Assembly (NCBI GenBank): GCA_977006965.1
Contig: OZ345368.1
Location: 2,232,001-2,296,000 of the forward strand
Reading direction: 5' to 3'
Length of the DNA stretch: 64,000 nucleotides
Origin: Phymatolithon calcareum
Taxonomy: Eukaryota > Rhodophyta > Florideophyceae > Hapalidiales
Positions 52,478 to 63,723 of the stretch are shown here, piece by piece; position 1 is the stretch's first letter; every line of letters starts with the position of its first letter. Position numbers and translations under genes: made by a program. Under the pieces are notes generated by a model, which was given only the letters and a program-made list of their open reading frames with translations, did no database searches and was not told the origin of the DNA.

Positions 52478-53479
52478 AATAATTGTCACCGTCCTTAGCA
52501 CTTCTCTCTACACTTTTTGCCGATGTGCGGGACCATCCTCTTCAGGTAGCGGGACAGCCAGTCAATTAGATCTTTATGACGGAAAGTGTATCACTCCGCA
52601 CGGGAGCAAATGGAGGAATATTGCCTGTGTAAGTGAAGTGGTACTGGCAGTATTGAGCAGCGGAAAATAGGAGGTTCAAAATTCGAAAATATTTCTAAAT
52701 TTAGTCATTTACCTCTTCGTCGTTTCTCTATATTTTCTGTACGTTAAAAAATATAGTGAAACGACGGAGAGGAATTATTTCAAACTGAATATATTGGGCT
52801 TTTTTGTAAATATACCACTGACGAAGAAGAAGAAAAGTAGATTTTATTTGAAAGTTACAAACGCATCTGCTGACGTTTGGGGAAACTTTTCGGGTGCACA
52901 GCTGTCAGCAACCGCTGAGCAATCGGAAGGGATCTGTTTTTCCACAATTTTTTGATGAGAAGCAGCAAAATCACAGGGCATTATCCCGGGGCATCATGAT
53001 GATCATGATGATACGCGGGGATTTTGCTGAATGATTCAGACTGAATGACATACGCATTTCGCAGAATGTAAGAATACATGTCCATGAAAAGCATACAGCT
53101 GTGCTCCCTCTCCACGACTGGATGCCTCAAAACTGGCATTACATTGTTTCGCAACTTTCTTGTAAGAAACGTGTAAAACAGCAGTTCATCAAAGAGATGA
53201 GGCTTGGTAACGCTAAATTGGAGCATGTTTTGGCGTAGATGCATGCTCGAGCATGTGCACTCGGCAAATGTCATGGAGCGCCCAGTTTAGAAAACAAACA
53301 AGATACATTCTAATCCCCAAATATCTCTAATTTCAACTGCATGATGAACCAGTTCAATTAATAGATGGCGTGCGCTTTAAGTGATTTCGTTCTCAGTCAT
53401 AACGATTTTGCGCAAGCTGGACGGACTTCTGCTACTTTGCCCCCGTATCTGTGCTTGAGTTGTGTAGTATTTTTCGGGG
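52478..53479. other. unassigned sequence with a LINE family 1 tail
   Basis: 52818-52893 is the reverse complement of the LINE family 1 3' end (GAAGAAGAAG tail, GTAGATTTTATTT, then the CGCATCTGCTGACG block found at 14077-14090). The rest, including a minus-strand frame at 52981-53274, is unrecognised. Confidence 0.5.
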
Positions 53480-54060
53480 GAAATCGTGTAAGTGCCCATT
53501 TGAGAGCTGGCAGTCGGTGTCGTAACCCTGGAAATCGAAGGATTGTTTGAAGGGATGACGGGCAGTTGAGACTGACTTTCTGTTTCTGCCAACTGTCAAG
53601 CTGCTTACCTATTTCCTGACGTAATGAGTTATGCAGTCATTTTGGTGATACCTTCTTTGCAACTACTTCCATGGCGTCGTCCATGTGGTTCACAATTAGA
53701 ATTGCCGACAAGTCTTCCGTCATCCAGTAAATGTTATATCCTAATGTCGCTCCTCGCCTTACCTCTCTCGATCATCTTGTGCGTGAGTATGCTTCTTCGA
53801 TCTTCCACTCCAAGTAGCTTGCAGAGCATTTTGAATATTTAAACCCTGCCCATTGCAATCGAGCCAAAGATTTGGTGGAAGAAGATTCGTTCCAGTTCAT
53901 GTATGACGTCTTCGATCTCCCTAGCCCACGATATGAGATGCAACATCATGTTGCACGTCGATGGGAATACATGATGTATTCCCATCGACGTTGTACACAT
54001 GATGCAATAGACGATGGCGCGTCGGGCTTGTACGCCCTGGTGGTTACACGTAACATGTTT
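53480..54060 (-). mobile_element. LINE tail, family 6 (copy 2)
   Basis: Encodes MMLHLISWAREIEDVIHELERIFFHQIFGSI (RT end, 53965-53870) and, near 53570-53390, blocks equivalent to LPxxPSNNPSIS and RFPPKNTTQLKHRYGG. A perfect inverted repeat at 53955-53991 disrupts the usual RWEYxLHL block. Confidence 0.6.
53955..53991. repeat. 37-bp perfect inverted repeat
   Basis: ACGTCGATGGGAATACAT and its complement around one G. The equivalent site in copy 1 (about 38430-38450) has only one arm, so the other arm arose after duplication. Confidence 0.9.
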
Positions 54061-54473
54061 CATGAAATGTTTGGGCTCCTAAGTTCTGGGTTCAGTCCAT
54101 TCGAGACCCGGGAATCATCTCTCAACGTAGTAGTGGGCCCCGGCGATCAACCCTTTTATTCACTTGGACGCGTACTTCGAATGGATGAGCGTCGCACGGT
54201 GCGCAAATTACTACTCCAGTAAGTCAACCCAACCACGGATTCATTCTTTATCGATAACGTGCCCAGCCGAAAAGTACGAAGAGCTCTTTCAAAAGTCGCA
54301 TGAATAGAAATAATGGATACAACTCAGGTATTCGAATCCCTGCTAGCCTCACTAGGGAAACGCACGATAATATAAAATATATACGAAAAGCTCGCAAAAA
54401 CGGGCAGCATGACTCTAATCATTCTTGGCTTCCAATGCGCATCTGTTGCTCTCTTTCGTTTGTTACTGGGGGA

Positions 54474-55015
54474 GAATCAAAAGTTTTTACTTTAGAAGCC
54501 CTCAACGCCGACACACGCCAACACCAGAGCAGCTTCGCATTGCGCTGTAACCCTTCCGGGGAAGACTACAACGTATCGCCTCTATCATCGCACTATCATC
54601 TCATCTTGCATCTCGATTTCTAGCATCATTAATATGTCCATCGCTTGTTTCACTTCCTCTTCTACTCTGTCATCCATATGTGGTTGCGCTAGGTTGCGCT
54701 GAAGGTTTACAGCAGCATCGCTGCTAGTTCGTCGTAGTTGTCGACATACACCGAGGGGCTTCGCGGGGGGAAGCGGCCGAAAAACTACTTGACTGTCCAA
54801 AGCCTGTGTTTTTTTGACATGCTCTGGATTATGGGGTTTTGATTCTCGTTTACATCCACAGTGATTTTGGTCTTTTCGACTTTCTCCACCTCGCTCCATG
54901 GCCGGTAAATTCGCGGTTTCTCCTCCTTGTGGGTGACCTTTCCGTCCGCGGCCCTCTTGGCTGTGCGAGGTCGTCATCCTTTCCCTTGTAGTTCTTAATT
55001 TCCTCCAGGTCTGCT
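54474..55015 (-). mobile_element. LINE fragment, family 2
   Basis: A 3' end like that at 26505 (TTAGAAGCCCTCAACG) and a minus-strand frame to about 55000 sharing VFRPLPPAKPLGVCRQLRRTS with the 26.7 kb copy. It is absent at the matching place of duplication copy 1 (about 39060), so it inserted after duplication. Ends approximate. Confidence 0.7.
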
Positions 55016-55184
55016 CGTTATTTGCACACTTCGATATTGCGATCTTGTTGTTCATTACTCCGATTTCTCAATACGTCAAGCGTATTCTTCGAGCTTCATT
55101 TAAGCCTTCTAAAGGATCATGCGGTTTTCTGACAGACAATCCTCAATGTTGGTGCAACTTCCATCAAGTTTATTCATGAAACAA

Positions 55185-56827
55185 CTAGCAACTAAACCCT
55201 CCTCCACCACACGCTCCAATCCCTCCACCAATAAACATTCCAATCCCTCCATGAACATACCCTGCACCTCCAAATCCTCCTCCACCAAATTCTCCTCCAC
55301 ATCCGCCTGCACCGTAGCCGCAAGCTCCAGCTCCACATGCTCCACCGCCTCCGCCACATCCGCAACCGTCACCCGCATCACCCGCAAATCCACCGCATGC
55401 ACCTCCGATTCCGACGTAATACGCACTTGAGCCGTAGAAGCCCATAGCGTACAGTCCACCGCACGCGCCACCCGCCACCTGTCCGCCTCTCGATAGTCTG
55501 ACAGCCTTCTTGAACTCCTGACGACATTCTTTGTGCATATCGAGCGCCTTCTTATCGGCACAATCTGTGCACACCACCTTCTTGACGAATTCCTTCCGCC
55601 AATCATCATTCGCGATCACCATATTACTCTTATCGTTCGAATACACTCGTGTGTGCTTATCGGACAGCTTACCCTTGTAGTTCGTATGCCCGTCCTCATA
55701 CTCCTCGTTGTACGCAGCACGCCATAATTCCACCGTGCGCAGAAACCCGTTATGCAATTCCCCGCCCTCCTCTCGGTCATCATCCTCTGTGTGATTGATG
55801 AAGCGTCCGACAAAGTTGTGACAATCCCTGGCATACGCAATAGAGGAACGCAAAATATGTGCATGCCACACAAGGTCGATGTCGTACATGGGCACCAAGA
55901 ACACACCCTTATTCTGCCGCATGAGGGTGAGAAACTTTTTGTATCGATCAGTACCGCGAAGCAGTGAACTCTCCTCTTCATAATACGAAGAACTGATATT
56001 GTACAAAAACTGCTTTTGTCGTCTGGCAGCTGCCACAAGGTTGTACTCAATCGGAGCGACCCAACGCGGTCGAATGCCCTCTTCGAACTTAAACAAAGAA
56101 ATTTTATCACCGTCCTTGAATCTTGGCCACAAATAACTGGGAAGAAAATTTTCGTATGCTTAATACACCTCCTTCGTCGAAACAATCGTCTTCCTTCGTT
56201 CCTTCGCACCGCGCGCGCAAATACCGTCCATTGCAACCGCGCTGTGATACTTGTACCCTCATTCGCATTCTTCACGCTCACATAGTCAAGACCGTTCGCC
56301 ATTCTACCTGGTAGCGCGGTACCGCCGGCAGGAATCTTGCTGCCGAACATGGTCATACAATCCTTTTCGTAATCCAGCGGACTGAGTCGATGAAGTGACC
56401 AACAAAACGCGACGTCCAGCGGCGGAATTGGACAGACGGCGTGAGGGACGGTGTTTTTTCCTAGTGGACGAAATGGTGCGAGATACTCTTTCTTCTCCTC
56501 AGCGTCGCATCTGAGATTTTTGTAGATTCCGTCACGCTTCGCACGGTTGTAAATTAGGTTCAGCTTCTCGGTCGCAGTTTGAATAAGTGCGTTTGAGTGC
56601 TCGAGTGCGACATCCCTTAACTCGATTACACTCGAACGATGAAGATAGGCGGCCAGCATTGGCAGGAAAATTTCGGTATAGCGGAAAATCGCAGAGTGCA
56701 GCGCGCGCCCTTCCCACAGGGGGACAGAGCAGGAATCCACATCGCGCAAGAGGGCGCGGAGCTTCGCCGCGGCGGCGGGGAGAGGAGTGTCCCAGTCCGC
56801 CTTCTCTATGGCTTGCTTGGATTCCAT
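55185..56827 (-). pseudogene. GRDP-like protein 2, frameshifted
   Basis: Paralogue of GRDP1. The ATG at 56827 opens MESKQAIEKADWDTP. The first GRDP signature (PPLDVAFCWSLHRLSPLDYEKDC) and the second (VPMYDIDLVWHAHILRSSIAYARDC) are both present. A one-base deletion near 56150 (GAAATGTTTTC in GRDP1, GAAAATTTTC here) puts them in different frames. The Gly-rich tail differs from copy 1 (GGEFGGGGFGG, VHGGIGMFIGGG). The rest is well conserved, so the deletion is either recent or a sequencing error. Stop is TAG at 55185. Confidence 0.82.
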
Positions 56828-56883
56828 CTTGACCACAGCGGAGTTCCTTCTTGGCCAGCTTCTATGAGTCACATCATGTGATA

Positions 56884-57281
56884 CAGTCAGACCTCGATAA
56901 CTGGAACCTCTTTTTTAGAATAACCTCGGTTAGCAGCATAATCGAGTGCTCCACGAATACCGTATCCGCCTAAATTTAACGAAAATTAAAGGATTCTAGA
57001 ATATTTGATAGGAGCATTACTTCATGTTCGAGGTCACGGGGCATACCTTAAATTTTGTTATAATTTTGTTTAGCGTACACGGAGCATAACCTCACTCGTA
57101 GAATACTGTAAGTACTTTTCATGTTTCTCCTGCCATTGGCATACAGTACAGTAGAATATGGCTACTGTTCGGCACACGTGTGATCCAAAACTTATGATTC
57201 AAAATTCAACTTGAGAATAACCTCGATTTTGAGAATATTGGACCATTCCACATTGCCCATGCATTTATCGAGGTCTGACTG
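56884..57281. mobile_element. pogo/mariner-like MITE
   Basis: Inverted ends CAGTCAGACCTCGATAA, with TA at 56882-56883 and 57282-57283. The interior (398 bp) repeats GAATAACCTCG. The end sequence resembles pogo/Tigger-type termini. Duplication copy 1 lacks it at the matching site (about 41057), giving an empty-site check. Confidence 0.85.
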
Positions 57282-57470
57282 TAGTCCTTATTTGTCTCTC
57301 CCGCAAACTGACGCCGTGTTTTTGATTAAGTTATACAGTAAAGTCATGCGAAAACTTTGAAATCATGATTTCAAATATGTCGCATGACTTTCTGAAACGT
57401 GCACGTTTCGGAAAAATTCAGGATGAGGCCAAATTACAAATTGTTGCCTTCGCTTTATTGGCTGGGGGCT

Positions 57471-57699
57471 GCGGGAATGTCGATATTTCCCCGCTTGTGA
57501 ACAAAACCCAAGTCGTATGATAGAAGGCAGCGGGATTTCAATAGCGCTGAAGTATTGAGTGCAGAAAGCCTGCTTCCATTTTTTCCATTTCAATGAACCA
57601 AGACGGAATGTAAGTTGCCTCACATAATATAAATTTTTATGAAATGCTGTGTTTTTCAAACGAAACGGTTTCGGGAACTTGATTTTGAATTTTAATTTA
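57471..57699. other. unassigned sequence
   Basis: AT-rich, no gene. Confidence 0.3.
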
Positions 57700-57706
57700 C
57701 ATAAAC

Positions 57707-58263
57707 CAGGGGAATGTAAGTAGTGGAGGAAAGCAAAGCGTATGACATCCGAAATTTGTACAAACACAATAGCGCTCTTTATTTGAAACTATGGACTCGC
57801 ATCAAAAAAACATATATGAAACCAGATATACTGTCCAAAATGTACGCTTGTATTCGCCGCTGTGAATGTCAGGGGGGCTAATAATCGCGCATCCATTCTG
57901 TGGTCAAAAATAATGACTAAACAAAAAGATTAGAAATGGGCACAGCTTGTGCACGTAAGCGGGATTTTGTGCCAATAGTTTCGAAGAGCTCGGCTGACGC
58001 TAATGCACAATCCGCATTGATTAAGGCGTTGGAGCTGCATAGATACTGTCAGGTGCTTAGCGCTCTATAAACAGTGAGCGCTTATTGGTTGAAGTTCTCA
58101 AATACGGAGCGGCAGGTGTACAAGAGTACATATGTATTAAATTCACTAATTTTGCTGATACGTGAATTCCCTCATAATTTTGTTTGCAGAAACGACTATG
58201 GATTTTTATTTACTTTTTTGATGCATTAAAATTCTGCTTTTCTCCCCCTCTTACATTCCCCTG
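57707..58263. mobile_element. short inverted-repeat element, 7-bp target duplication (copy 1)
   Basis: Ends CAGGGGAATGTAAG and its complement CTTACATTCCCCTG (one base different). CATAAAC is present at 57700-57706 and 58264-58270. No transposase in 557 bp. Same terminal family as 58976-59346. Confidence 0.8.
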
Positions 58264-58968
58264 CATAAACGATTACGCAATGAAAGGCGAGAGCTTCCCT
58301 GACAGAAAAATGTCATTGGGGGATCAAATGTTATCCCGTGATAAAAATACTATCCCGGGATAAAAATGAGATATATATATCGGGATAATTCTTTTATCTT
58401 GTCCCAGCTAATTTTACAAACTTTACAGTGCTCCACCGCCAAATCCACTACCAGTTATCCAATTATATTTACATATTTGAAAAAATGATATTTCCAGGAT
58501 TCTGACGAAATTTGTTTCATAAAAATTGCAGGTGGAGAAATGCAAAATTCCCGCAGCGGGATAAGCAAAAACAGGCCAGGAAAGGCGTTTTTTAGAATTT
58601 TCAAGGACGGGCATATCTGTCCCTCGTAATTGTTTCCCACTATTTTCTTCCCCAGTAGTGAGATTAAAGGCCTCTTAATCCCCAAACTGGGTCCGGTTTA
58701 GCTCGAATACATGTAAAATCCCGCCGCCGAAAATACGCTATAGCGTATATCCCGCGGGATAAATGTGTAGCAGGGGATAACATATTGCAAATCTCTCTAA
58801 AGGCGGCTCTCGGAGTCATGTCAACGAATCTTTGCCCTGCACCATGGTGACAGCATCATGACGATCCATGTCTTTACAAACCCTCCAATTGTATGATACG
58901 CTACAAATGCCACGAAACGGGATGATCCAATTTAATATGAAACGGATTACTATAATTTGACATTCACA
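58264..58968. other. AT-rich spacer with small palindromes
   Basis: No gene. ATCCCGGGATAAAAAT-type repeats lie at 58330-58370. Two adjacent palindromes, ATACGCTATAGCGTAT and ATCCCGCGGGAT, lie at about 58733-58762. Confidence 0.5.
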
Positions 58969-58975
58969 GTTCAGG

Positions 58976-59346
58976 CAGGGGAATGTTAAGGGGGGGAGAA
59001 ACGCAGACCCGGTGTCATATCACTTAGTAACATACATTCTAATAAAAACGAGGCGCGCGTTGTGCATAGCGATTTATGAGGATAACGCTGTATCAAAAAT
59101 TGTCGCCAAAGCTTTGACGCCAACCTTAATTCTAGTTATTTCTTACCAAGAAACGAGTCGAGCAACGAGAGCTGCCGCTACATTAGGAACTCCTAATGTT
59201 CCCATGATTTCCTTTTATTTCTCTGGTATTTCTATGATGCGATCTTCGCCCTAATGTTTCTTTTTCAAACGGGCTCGATATATGATAATCTTGGAAAAGC
59301 GGTATGACACAGGGTCTGCGTTTCTCCCCCCCTTAACATTCCCCTG
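58976..59346. mobile_element. short inverted-repeat element, 7-bp target duplication (copy 2)
   Basis: Ends CAGGGGAATGTTAAGGGGGG and its complement, extending about 40 bases with a single mismatch (AGAAACGCAGACCC(G/T)GTGTCAT). GTTCAGG is present at 58969-58975 and 59347-59353. No transposase in 371 bp. Confidence 0.85.
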
Positions 59347-59353
59347 GTTCAGG

Positions 59354-60943
59354 GAACAGAAAAGGGTAAGTAGGTCGTCTATGATAACACGCCTGCTGGC
59401 ACGTTGTCTGTACGTATTATATGGCGAGTTTCCCGCAGCCCCCTGGGAGGTGCGGGAAATGGCATTTTCAATGATCTTGGAGTAGATTGGGCCTTTTCGC
59501 AAAATTAGCGTATGCACTGGAGCCCCTCTGTAAGTGTTCAGGTCCATCTACGTAACAGTTACTTTCTCAAAAAAACTCGTTGCCAGCAATGAGAAACGAG
59601 AACACCGAATCAAGTCAAGACCTTGTCGGACGATATCATGACGGCGGCGTAAATTCCACGTGTCATTTACAGCATGCTTGTTTTCTATTTTTTGGTTCAA
59701 TTTGCATTATATCGTATGACAAAGTCTGAGAAACTCAGTGCATCCCATTCACCGCGCTTTCGATATAACGTTTATCGCTGTCTAATACTATATCGACATA
59801 TTTTATATCGACGTATATAAACTTCGAGGGGCGGTATAAGGGTGAAAAATCTTTTAGGAGATAGTTTGGCCGCGCCGTTAGACAGTTCCTACGTTATACT
59901 GCCGAATCCCGCATAATATTGCCAATTGAAAAATATGCTGACCCTTATCCCACCACTTGAAAATCAGCAAAAGCGCATGTTTTGGAGTTATACTGTCGAC
60001 TTTCACGCGTGGTATGAGTATTGTAGCATTTTTGATTTCTTTCCATGAAGAGACAGTTTAAAAGTTTTCCGTTAGGTTATTGCAACCATGTGAATGAAAT
60101 CTGGACTAGAATTTTTCACGAGGGGTGTACCGCGCTCTAGATTTCTAAAGTCGGCGCATGTTATACCGTTTTGCACATTCGCTATATCCATGCACTTTCA
60201 TGAATCGCAATGCGTCTTCGCAACGATTCGTAATCTTCGAATTGGGGGTGCATATGATTGCAACGCAAATGCATCAGAACAACGCTGGAAAGCATGACAG
60301 CACTGGCACGGGTGCTGGATGCTTCGCTTTCGCGCAAGTTCTGCGAGACACCAAGTGCCGAAGCTCCGTGCGGTACCACGGTGTGGAGCACGGAACATCA
60401 TCGGGAACTCAAGTCGTCTGCCGAGGGCACCTCGACACGTGCCGAGTGATATCTACTGCGCCGTGTGTTCTACTGGTTCTTATCAGTGACAGGAGTCATA
60501 AAAATACGAGTCTCATAAACTATGTGCAGATTGATATGATTGTTTTGGTGTCAAGTGACGCACTGTGGCACCTGCCGAGGTCACGTGCAACGTCTGTATC
60601 ACTCGTGCCGTCAGCACCGAGACGAGGGCACTGTCGGTGAGACAGGTGATGAAACGAGTGCCCCCACGGCGGTACTACACGGACGGCCACGTCTGGGAAA
60701 CGACGAGAAAGGGATGACAATTGTTACCTCGAGAGCACACTGGGTTTAATGTATCTATCCCGTATACCTCACAGTTCGAATACTATGCTGACTAGGTGTT
60801 CGCAAAAATACTGAGAGGAGCGGAGGTGCCGACCACTTTCAGCACGCTCAGAACAATCAGGGGAAGAGTCATCGCGATTTAGAATGCGAAACTGAAGTAA
60901 CAATTGCGCACAGGGACGGTACCTTTAGATTCAGTACCCGTGC
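59354..60943. other. unassigned sequence
   Basis: No gene is recognised. 59700-60080 is AT-rich; 60250-60760 is GC-richer, with overlapping frames on both strands (60158-60640, 60182-60391) but no motifs. Confidence 0.3.
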
Positions 60944-62926
60944 TCAGCTCTGTGCCTGACTCATGGTAGATAACAACTGATATGCCTCTTCAGTCAAAGC
61001 CCGAGGAAACGTTATTCTCCCCATTCGCGCACTTGTACCGTGTCGTGTTACCATGTCATTAATCTTCAGTGCCTCCATTGCCCATGGACGCTGATGCGAG
61101 TTATTCAACTCGCGCAGCGTTGCTCCATCCGGGAATTTCCGACGCAATGCGAAAGCTACCTTGGTCACCACAAACGCGAACCCACAGATAGACATGTCCA
61201 AGGTTTCGAGTCCATCAGTATCCTTGTCTTCTGCCCAAATGGGTGGAAGATCCGCATCATTCCGCACTCTTAGTATCTCATCTGCTGTAGCGTGCTGAGG
61301 CTCTCGCTTTTGTGCGAGCCACAAGAGCAGCCGCAAACCAGGCATTTTCGTACTCCTCCCCTGTTTTAAACCACCCAGATGAATACACAGGCTTAGCATG
61401 GTTAGCAGTATCGGCAGCGGACGCCTTCGAGCCGGGTCTTAAGGGTGAGTCCTGCGGGCAGTTCTGGAAGAATGCGATGGTTATTTCCCGTTGCAAAAGA
61501 TCGTGCGCTCGACTCTGCCCTCGGCTGATAGATGCAAGCACAGAAGTACCATTCGATTTTCCTACTTTGCTCGCACGCAGTGTTGATTTTAGAAATATTT
61601 GAACCTCCATGTCGGGGCTGCTGTTGAGGGCAAACATTGCAGCAACTCTAATTGCATCGCACGAAGGGTCCGCTCTGACGTGAAACAATGAGGTGGAGTC
61701 AAAATTAGGTGCCATCCCGAGGAGAGTGTGGTACTTGACAAGATTCTGTTTACAATGAGACAGTACGGTTAGATTAGAGTACGACACGGTAGCGCCTCGC
61801 TTGAGCCACTTAACTGTGCCAGTGAGGCCTTTTCAGCCAGAGAATCCAAAGATTTGCGGACATTCCCGTTTGCAGTACCTCCTGCTGCAAATACATGCTT
61901 TAGATCAGACGAAATGGCCAGGTTAGAGTCCAACAGCAGCTTCATTAGGCGACACACTTCCCCTCGACTTTTGCGGTCCTCTTCCCGGATCAAAGCATCT
62001 TCCTCGCGCCAAGTCCGGATTTGTGAGAACACTTGCTTCGTCACGGTAATGAGCTCTTCTAGGCCGTTGTTTATGACTAGACCTCGATCGCGACTAAGGC
62101 CTCGCAGACGGGACGACGATGAATTCGGTACAGGCGGCTGTGCCAGACGAAATGTATTTCGAGGTAATTCACTTTCGACAGGTGGCGTTCGGAGTGCTGC
62201 TGCATTTTGGTTCGGCTCTGTCTGATAGCTCGAGCATGATGTATCTCCAATTCTGAAGTTTGAACCGAGTCCCGCTGTCAGCATTGCCGATGATGCTGCG
62301 GTCATGCCATTAGCCAGGGTTTGAAAACGGGAGCGAGGTAGACTCCGTTGTGATGACGTTAAATCAGAAACAGACATTGGCGTGTAGCCCCCCACACTGC
62401 CCCCCGGAGCGCTCGGTACCGGCGAGGGCGCGGTTCTCTCTTCGCGGTGACGAATAATGCTTGCCGTTGCATGGCCATTTGCCCCATGCCTTACCGATGC
62501 CGTCCGACGTGATGACGTCCGTCGTTGTCGTTGGATAGCCGGAGACGAGACTCCGATTGGGTGGCCTGATCTCATAGTGGCCGCTCCACGCGTAGAAAAC
62601 GAAAGAGTACTGTTAGCAATTGAGGTGGCCGCCTCAGTATTGGGGAAAACAGATCTGTTCATTGAATTCACCAGCTCCCTGCCGTGAGCTGTGAAATCTC
62701 CACGTCCCGGATGCGACCGCATGTTTTGATTTTGATTGCGACCTAAGTTCACATCGTGTTCATGAGGTGTTGGCACTGGAAACGCTTCTACATGAAAATT
62801 GTTCGCAATATTGGGCATACTCGCGGAAGGGATACCAGGAGGTAGCGCAACAGATACAACGTTCGTGAGAGCATTGCTCACAATGTATGTCGATCGCGTG
62901 CTACGCGCTCCAGATAGGCTCTCCAT
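60944..62926 (-). pseudogene. unrecognised gene in three frames
   Basis: The first frame runs from the ATG at 62926 (the frame reaches 63025 only with a TTG) to 61769. It is Ser/Pro/Arg-rich and low-complexity, with a helical block VFSQIRTWREEDALIREEDRKSRGEVCRLMKLLLDSN near its end. It continues with a shift near 61785 into YHTLLGMAPNFDSTSLFHVRADPSCDAIRVAAMFALNSSPD ... WFKTGEEYENAWFAAALVA, and with another near 61325 into QKREPQHATADEILRVRNDADLPPIW, ending at 60944. The joins fall where the two frames overlap in meaning (ENAWFAAALVA then QKREPQH). It was probably one protein of about 660 residues, now frameshifted or spliced. A disordered N-terminus and folded C-terminus are visible; no family is recognised. 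Confidence 0.5.
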
Positions 62927-63025
62927 TGAGCATCGTCCTCGTTGGATGGGGGCTGGATCACTTAGTATCGTTCCTAGGAATAGCAAGCGGCGGGATGACC
63001 TTGGCGGTGGAGTTGACAACGACAA

Positions 63026-63723
63026 AAATGAGCGGGAGCAATAGCGTGCTAGGCTACCCAGGATTTGGGAATCTAGTCAGTACTGAAATACTCTCCAGCA
63101 GTTGGCATATGAGAGAATAGCTTTGGCACGTTGGCGGGCTAACGGCTAACCATCGTATGATAACAATGCTTACCCGCTCTGTGGCGCCCAACGCCACTAT
63201 CATACCCTCCAGTTCCTACAAGACTAGCTACCTTCAAAATGTCATTACAGCTTGCATTTACAGCAAGCCCTTACAGATAGCATTACAGTAATTACAGTAC
63301 CATAGGTTTCGATGCGTACTTACACCATGAAGGATCATCAAGGGCAAACCCTAGAACCGCTGCTTACAGCTCAATTCTCATACTGCCAAGTCATCTTTTG
63401 ATGCATTGTTTTTTCTATAAAGGTCGGGCGCTTCGCGCCGCGCTTGGCTTTCCGCCAGGAAACAACCGGACCAAACCCAGTGTGCCAACTTGTGCGTTTC
63501 AAACCCCACACGCTCCCGCCAAAATTTAAGGAAGAAAACTGCAATGCTCGCAATTTTTCGTATTCTTGCGAGCACTGCGGTGTCCTTCGTTACCTATTCA
63601 CCGACCCCACACACGCTCCATCAACGACCTTGTTATCTAGCTTCAACGAACAGCACTGATTTCCTAAGAATTTTTTCATGCGATCTGACGTCGGCCTCTC
63701 GAGATTGTCAATCCGACGCGACA
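63026..63723. other. upstream region of the zinc-finger gene
   Basis: Contains repeated ATTACAG at 63245-63300 and a TATA-like TTCTATAAAGG near 63412. No gene is recognised. Confidence 0.35.

Larger units (their letters stand above)
53525..57470. repeat. segmental duplication, copy 2
   Basis: Partner of 38025-41265. Private insertions here are a LINE at about 54474-55015 and a MITE at 56884-57281. The shared GRDP coding sequence aligns end to end, apart from the Gly-rich tail and one single-base deletion. Confidence 0.85.

Noticed and set aside
58733-58762. Adjacent short palindromes as a replication origin
   Set aside because: The symmetry is real but only 12-16 bp in AT-rich spacer, with no other origin feature.
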